The notes beneath the pieces are model-generated. The model had not been told where the DNA came from and did no database searches. It saw nothing but the letters and a program-made list of their open reading frames with translations. Below are positions 58,401 to 64,000 of a stretch of 64,000 nt of DNA, piece by piece; position 1 is the stretch's first letter, and each line of letters begins with the position of its first letter. Origin of the DNA: Apostichopus japonicus (Eukaryota; Echinodermata; Holothuroidea; Aspidochirotida; Stichopodidae); NCBI RefSeq assembly GCF_037975245.1, contig NC_092573.1, forward strand, positions 5,144,001 through 5,208,000, written 5' to 3'. The position numbers and the translations under genes are program-made.

Positions 58401-60263
58401 AGTATAGATTGAAACCTTGAATAGACTAAATACACAGATGACAGTTTTTTCACCGGTCTTTCAATATTTCACTGTAGTAAATTACAATTGTTTTATCTTA
58501 TCTAATTAGCTGTATGTGCATGGTCTCCATATTATAATTAATTGTGTCTCAAATGTGTTCCTGTGACCTTCAAACCAGACTCTGCTTTTCATGTCTGGTA
58601 GCTTTGATATGTACCGTACATGTATACAGTCAACATAAACATTTATATTATTTATACCATCTCTTACACAATTTTAAAGCAATTAACTGTTTGAATCTCA
58701 TTAATACTAAAATTACTAATTACATAAACATATATATACCACTTAGAGTCAGGGTCACTCTTATTAAAGGTTTTAATAATACTCTTTGATATAACAACAT
58801 TACAAACTTGGTATTTCTGCTCACCTAAGATAAAGGTAAAATAGAAAGTGTTTAAATGAATTATTATAACCGGAACATGTTAACAACAATATCAAGTTCC
58901 TCTCCAAATGTCTTATTTGTAAAACAGACCAAAGCCGGAGCTGCATGGCTCATACATTTATTTGCGTTAATAGTGGTGTACTGTAGTCCTAAGGCAGACT
59001 GTTTAGGTTCATCTGTAAAGTAAATAGCATTTTTCAAACGTTTTCAAAAATTTAACCATCTGTTTGTAAACAGATGCAACAAATTGATATGACAGTTGCA
59101 TTGTGTGTCATGTATGTGTTCATGTGCTTAAATTGTGTTGCAGAGCTCTTAGAAATGTTTAATTGCAAGCAGATGAACCAGCATTACTAAAGCAATAATA
59201 ATATTAGTTATTACATAAAATTTTCATACAATTAAGTGAATGCTATATGAATTTCATGTTAATTGCTGTAATTCTGTTCATAAGCCTGATTTGGTTAAGT
59301 TTTATTTAAAATAAAAAAGAACAAATGTTTAGAAATTCTCAACTTTCGAAAATTGGCATTTTGGATGTAATCTATTGCCATCAATACGGTGACACCATTA
59401 ACAAAGTTGACGGTTTTTAAAATTATTACAGTTAGATTCGTCCAACATGGCAGCATAAAGTTGTACTCAAAGCCGAAGCCAAAGTGAATTAATCAGGTCA
59501 CAAGAGCAGGAGACTGTGCTTGCTAAGTTCTTCAGTACCGTCCTCACTACCAATCGGGGAAACAGTTCATACTGTAGTTGTGATTTTTTTTTAGATTGAT
59601 GGACCAAATAATTAAGTTACTGTAGCTGCCTCAGGCTCATTTTACTGTATTCACTGAGGACTGAAGAAATTGATTTAGACACTAACACTGCTTGAACAGG
59701 ATGTCCAGATTCTTTAACAGACATGGAGACTGATCAAGTCAAGGTCATTTAAGGACAACTGTCTAGTACTCTTAATTTGACCATGACAACCCATGGTCAA
59801 GGTTAAATGTGACATATTTCTCTGGCCAGACATCTGTAATTCTGATTATTTATAATCACAAAGAGAATCTAGAGACAACTGGTATCTCTTTTGTCACTTG
59901 GCATATCTAATTTAATTATATTCTGTAATAATATCAGGACAGATTGAATGGTTTAATGGGCTTTTCTGTTTTTATACTTCCCACTGAAAAGGGAGAAAAA
60001 ATAATCCAGGAAATTATTTTATTGGGTTCTTGATTGACATAAAGACTGCTGTCATCGATCAAGGACCGGAATTGTAGTATATATAGTCTAATAATCCATT
60101 TGTTTGTTTTTCTATGGTAGGAGGTATAGACTCTACTTAATGGAGGGATTGAGATGATATATTCTACAGTGTCCACATTCTTTATCAATACATCATGCAC
60201 ATGATAAACATACACATTACTTGATTGTACAAGTCTAAACTGGCTATACTTTTGCAGGCCTGA

Positions 60264-60640
60264 TTAAAGGTAGCGAGAGGGGTTGGGGGGTTGTATGATG
60301 ATAGGTGGGGGGAGGGAAATGAACTGTACAGACAGTAAAGTGCAGACCTGATGAGAGGTTGGGATGTGATGAGAGGTGGGAGGTGTGATGAGAGGTGGGG
60401 GTATGATGAGAGGTGGGGGGTATGATGAGAGGTGGGGGGTATGATGAGAGGTGGGGAGGGCAATGAACTGTACAGACAGTAAAGTGCAGACCTGATGAGA
60501 GGTTGGGGTGTGATGAGAGGTGGGAGGTGTGATGAGAGGTGGGGGTATGATGAGAGGTGGGGGTATGATGAGAGGTGGGGTATGAGCTTCACAGACAGTA
60601 TAGTGCAGGCGTGATGAGAGGTGGGGGGAGGGGGCCCTGG
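60264..60640 (+). repeat. G-rich minisatellite, unit GATGAGAGGTGGGGGTAT
   Basis: About 17 copies of an 15-19 base unit with core TGATGAGAGGTGGG and variable G-run length, arranged in higher-order copies that begin with GAACTGTACAGACAGTAAAG at about 60320 and 60470 and a third shortened copy near 60590. The minus strand gives artificial HLSSYPP-type frames. The plus strand is strongly G-rich and could form G-quadruplexes. Confidence 0.88.
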
Positions 60641-62094
60641 GCCCAATGGAGTCAATTTTGTGGCACAGGTAAAAATGGAGAAGCCAGGAAAATATGGGAT
60701 ATATATATGAAGGATACAAAAGGGGGGCGGTTACGTTTCTGTTCTTGTGTTGCCGCATGGATCTTGATGCCTCTGCTTAGGTGATACATTGCCAATTTTT
60801 AGGAGATGCTTTCACCATCTCCCATATATACTATGTTGAAGAGTCCTCATTTCTGACTTTTCTATACAGTCTGTCTGTACCTTTAAAGTGTTTTCATTGG
60901 CCCAAAAACAAGAAATTATCCCACATCTTGGCATGAACTCATGATGTGGCATATATTTGAAAATATTGGCAGTATGGTATAAAATGTGGACTTATAATGA
61001 GAAAAACAGTGAAATGCTAAGTGAGGAAGGAAATGTCACTACAAATTTAAAGCTTATAGCAAGAAATACGTGAATATTTGTTTCTGTTTTATGTCATCTT
61101 TCGTTAACTTCAATTGGTCTCTGCACGGTTGCGTGGGATTAAGTCGTCATATCTTTGCATCTTTGCATCGGTGTTGATACATTCAGTTATAATTGTCAAT
61201 GTTGAGGCTCATTAACATTCATTTGTTTGTAATGAATTTTCCAGAAAATTGCCAACAGGGCATGTGATATAGTGTGAGACATCCTCTTTCACCAAACCAT
61301 GACAACAACTTTCATGATTAGATTTGAAGGAATTAGTATACAGATGGGAAGTCTTTTTCAAACAGCATTTGGAATCTTTCTGGTCGATGCCTTTTTCATG
61401 ACCAATTGACTGTGGACAAGGCGATATTATGTCAGGCAGACAACAGTATGCAGTAATCATGAAGATTTATTAGTGAGATTATTCAAATATGTCTGCTACT
61501 TATTCAATAATTTAACCCAGACCAGAAAGTATTTCAGACTTACAAGTTTAATTATGTGTCTACATTGTTCAGAAACTGTATGAATTAAAATCAGATCTCA
61601 AAACAAATAGCAAAAAGATTGGATATGCCCTGTATGTTTAGGAAGTAGATAAACATCAAAATAGGCTAAATGTTAGAAAACAATTTTCAGTACCGTGGAC
61701 AACAGGATATGGAACTGATGGCAAACTGGATGCTGTCTTTTTGAGTCTCTCCTTGTATGCCTGTTGCCCCACTTTTTGTCCAATTGGGATGTTCATATTA
61801 CTGGCTATATGTGTCCAGTGTGCTGCTGATTAATTGTTACATACTTAAATGCTTGGGAATTTAAGCTCATCCTAAGTTGCAATTAAAGGTCGTTGGTTAG
61901 GTCCCTGTATTGGCAAGAAGTTGAGCATGAATCACCATTCTTTGACATTCTAGCATATTTCAGTTGGGGTGGTCGAATGGGGGGGGAGTGAGGGGGGGAG
62001 GAGGAACATGATGACCTTGAAATCAGCAAACTGACAAAGTAGCCTATATTTTGTAGGGTATTTGTGTGATGGGAGAAGTTGGAAAGAACAGATG

Positions 62095-62206
62095 TAACCA
62101 CAGCTGTGCTAAAAGTATCTTATATCCTAATGCTATACCTTAATAATACATGTAATCACAGCTGTGCTATTAGTATCTCGTATCCTAATGCTATATCTTA
62201 ATGCGG
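62095..62206 (+). repeat. 58-bp tandem duplication
   Basis: CACAGCTGTGCTAAAAGTAT and CACAGCTGTGCTATTAGTAT begin two adjacent copies, each followed by ATCCTAATGCTATA and a CTTAAT segment. CACAGCTGTG is itself a palindrome with an E-box CAGCTG core. Confidence 0.8.
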
Positions 62207-64000
62207 CCTAAAATTTAAGCCACTTACTACAAAATGCCAGTGTATAAAAAATCTACTGGCAAATATAAAATTCCCATTTTCCTTGGATTAATTTACAAAC
62301 TCTAAGCAACAAGATTAAAATTTTGCACCAGTTGGCAGATAAATGCACATTATGCCTTTTCTCTATAGAGAAACAGCAAAATCCACTGGTATATTTATAT
62401 AGTCAGTAAACTGCTTAAATTCCAAGGCCTGGTCTTTATTTGTGGTTATAATTCTTCTAACATCTTCTATGTTGCATATAGTCAAATACATGTAGCTTTC
62501 AGTGTTTCCATTGATCATTATTGATCTCATCCACTGAAATACAATCTCTCTATAGATGCTACAGTAGCTGATATTTTCTATAGGCTCTGAGAAGGGAAAG
62601 TAGGCCTACTTGTTTATGTTAGTTTACCACACTATAGCTGTGCCTAGAGCTTAATGATTAGTTATCTGTTGAAAAGAGAGAAAGGAAACTTTTTATTTAA
62701 CAGTATTGATTTGTTTCTTAGATCTTAACTACCTCGTTATATTTTTCAGAGAAATACACACAGATCGTTCATTGAGTCCATCGAATACCTCAGAATTGTG
62801 TCAAGGTGTAGCCACATAAATTATCTGTCCTAATTATGATCATTCTATTTGTTTGCACTGTGGGTGGTAAATTTGAGAAACGTATTGCTCTCTGGGAAAA
62901 GGCTAAACTTAGGTCACTAATTGCTATGAAACTCAATTAATAGCAGGTTTAACCCTATAGATGTGTCAACTCAAGTTTAGATCTCTTCTCAAGAGGTACA
63001 AAAGGGATAATCTGTATTTGTAACCTAATTATACTTTCAGTGGATTAAGAGTCGCATTAGTTGTGACTCAGTGGTGTGGGGGGGGGGGCCTATGGGGATC
63101 AAAGGGATGTGAAAGTGGTTGGGGAAGAGCGGATATGCATGACCATCCAACGTACTGGTCTATCTTTTGTACAGTTTAATGATCTGATAAAAGGACCTTG
63201 TGGTTAAAACATTGGAAGGAGAATAAACTGTTTCTTGAAATTTTTCCTTTAAATCAGTGTAGCTTTTTTTTGCTACCAGGTGTTATATGATCTACAAGTT
63301 CATTATGTATGCCGAGCTATACTATTGTTCAATATAACTATACTTAGTGAGCATTTCTCTGCTATGGACAAGTGCAACACCAAAGAGTTCCATATAGTTT
63401 AAAAACAGATAGGGATATATGACAACTGGTAAGTTCAAGGTTGGAAAGTTTTAAGCAAAAAGGGAGGGGTATTGGAGGGGTAAAGGAAATGGAAGAAGGG
63501 GAGAAGTAATCCAAATAGGGTTGCAGAGAACAACTATACTTACAACAAAGGTCAAATATGTGGAATGTTTGGGCATGTTCTCAAACTTCAAGTATAGTGA
63601 AATATCTTTTCACATGAAGTAGGGAATATATAGCCATAGCTAGCTCACAGCCTATATCACATACATGCTGTATAATGCAGGGTCCTATACTCTAGGTTAT
63701 TGAATTGGTAGTAATTAACATATGAACTTGTCTGACCTCCTGCAGTTCCTTAGTACAGTATGTTACATGGAAAAGAACATTTTCTTTAAACTTTAAGATA
63801 GTAAGTGAATTATACGCGCAGTGGGTTGAGGGATTTTTCTTCCCAGTCCATTGGTAAATCTGTGCAGCTGTAGCACTTTTCTGATTTTTGGGATCACTTG
63901 TATGGATTCCAGACATTCAGACAGCTGATTTGTTTGCAAAGCTAATTTTGACTGTACCGCCTTGATACTCTAATTGTGCGTAGTCTTTTAAAGAAAAATG

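Larger units (their letters stand above)
50315..64000. other. Gene-poor tail of the window
   Basis: No exon that can be assigned to a family was found. A possible terminal exon at 56392-56470 (plus) is discussed as a finding. A minus-strand open frame at 61212-61460 is cysteine-bearing but has no motif. Repeats are at 55234-55400, 60264-60640 and 62095-62206. A poly-G run with CpG loss lies at 63078-63088. Confidence 0.5.

Noticed and set aside
60185-60758. Two 150-residue frames with HLSSYPP repeats
   Set aside because: Reverse-strand translation of the G-rich minisatellite.
61212-61460. Cysteine-bearing minus-strand frame
   Set aside because: A possible acceptor exists, but there is no family motif, no signal peptide and no partner exon; chance cannot be excluded.

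Overview
The window reads as intron-rich, AT-rich animal nuclear DNA. Coding sequence is sparse, coding exons are short and bounded by AG/GT splice sites, and repeats are abundant: (TA)n arrays, minisatellites, long poly-C/poly-G tracts, MITE-like elements and a U2 snRNA-derived segment. The gene content (an ADAMTS-like matrix protein), the low coding density and the poly-C-flanked DNA transposon termini suggest a marine invertebrate, possibly an echinoderm. The species cannot be fixed from the sequence alone.

Layout. Positions 1-2745 are upstream sequence. From 2746 to 33751 five plus-strand exons make the start of one secreted ADAMTS-like/papilin-family protein: signal peptide, one thrombospondin type-1 repeat, then the start of the ADAMTS cysteine-rich module. 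All four splice junctions keep reading-frame phase. The introns (12.1, 15.2, 0.34 and 2.8 kb) hold most of the repeats: a 12-bp minisatellite, a GGTAC/GGTAT array, several (TA)n arrays (one flanked by an inverted tRNA-like sequence), a 16-bp minisatellite, an ATTC/ATCC array, a GATATA array, a 666-bp hAT-like element with an 8-bp target duplication, a 21-bp perfect hairpin, and a TTAA-flanked MITE that carries two nested insertions, one of them U2-like. The 3' end of the gene is not visible.

From about 33.4 kb to the end the DNA changes character. CpG falls from about 20 per kb to about 3 per kb by hand counts of sample kilobases, as expected for a germline-methylated transcribed domain. Inside it, at 47056-47124 and 49847-50056 on the plus strand, two phase-compatible exons form a complete 92-residue secreted protein with a signal peptide, four cysteines and three N-glycosylation sequons. 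Its core resembles TAFA/FAM19 chemokine-like peptides. A second copy of the TTAA MITE, still CpG-bearing, lies at 44472-45127. The rest is unannotatable intronic or intergenic DNA with a few local duplications and a G-rich minisatellite near 60.3-60.6 kb.

The two supported genes are both secreted or extracellular. Nothing in the sequence shows that they work together. The small gene may be nested in a long downstream intron of the ADAMTS-like gene or may simply follow it.
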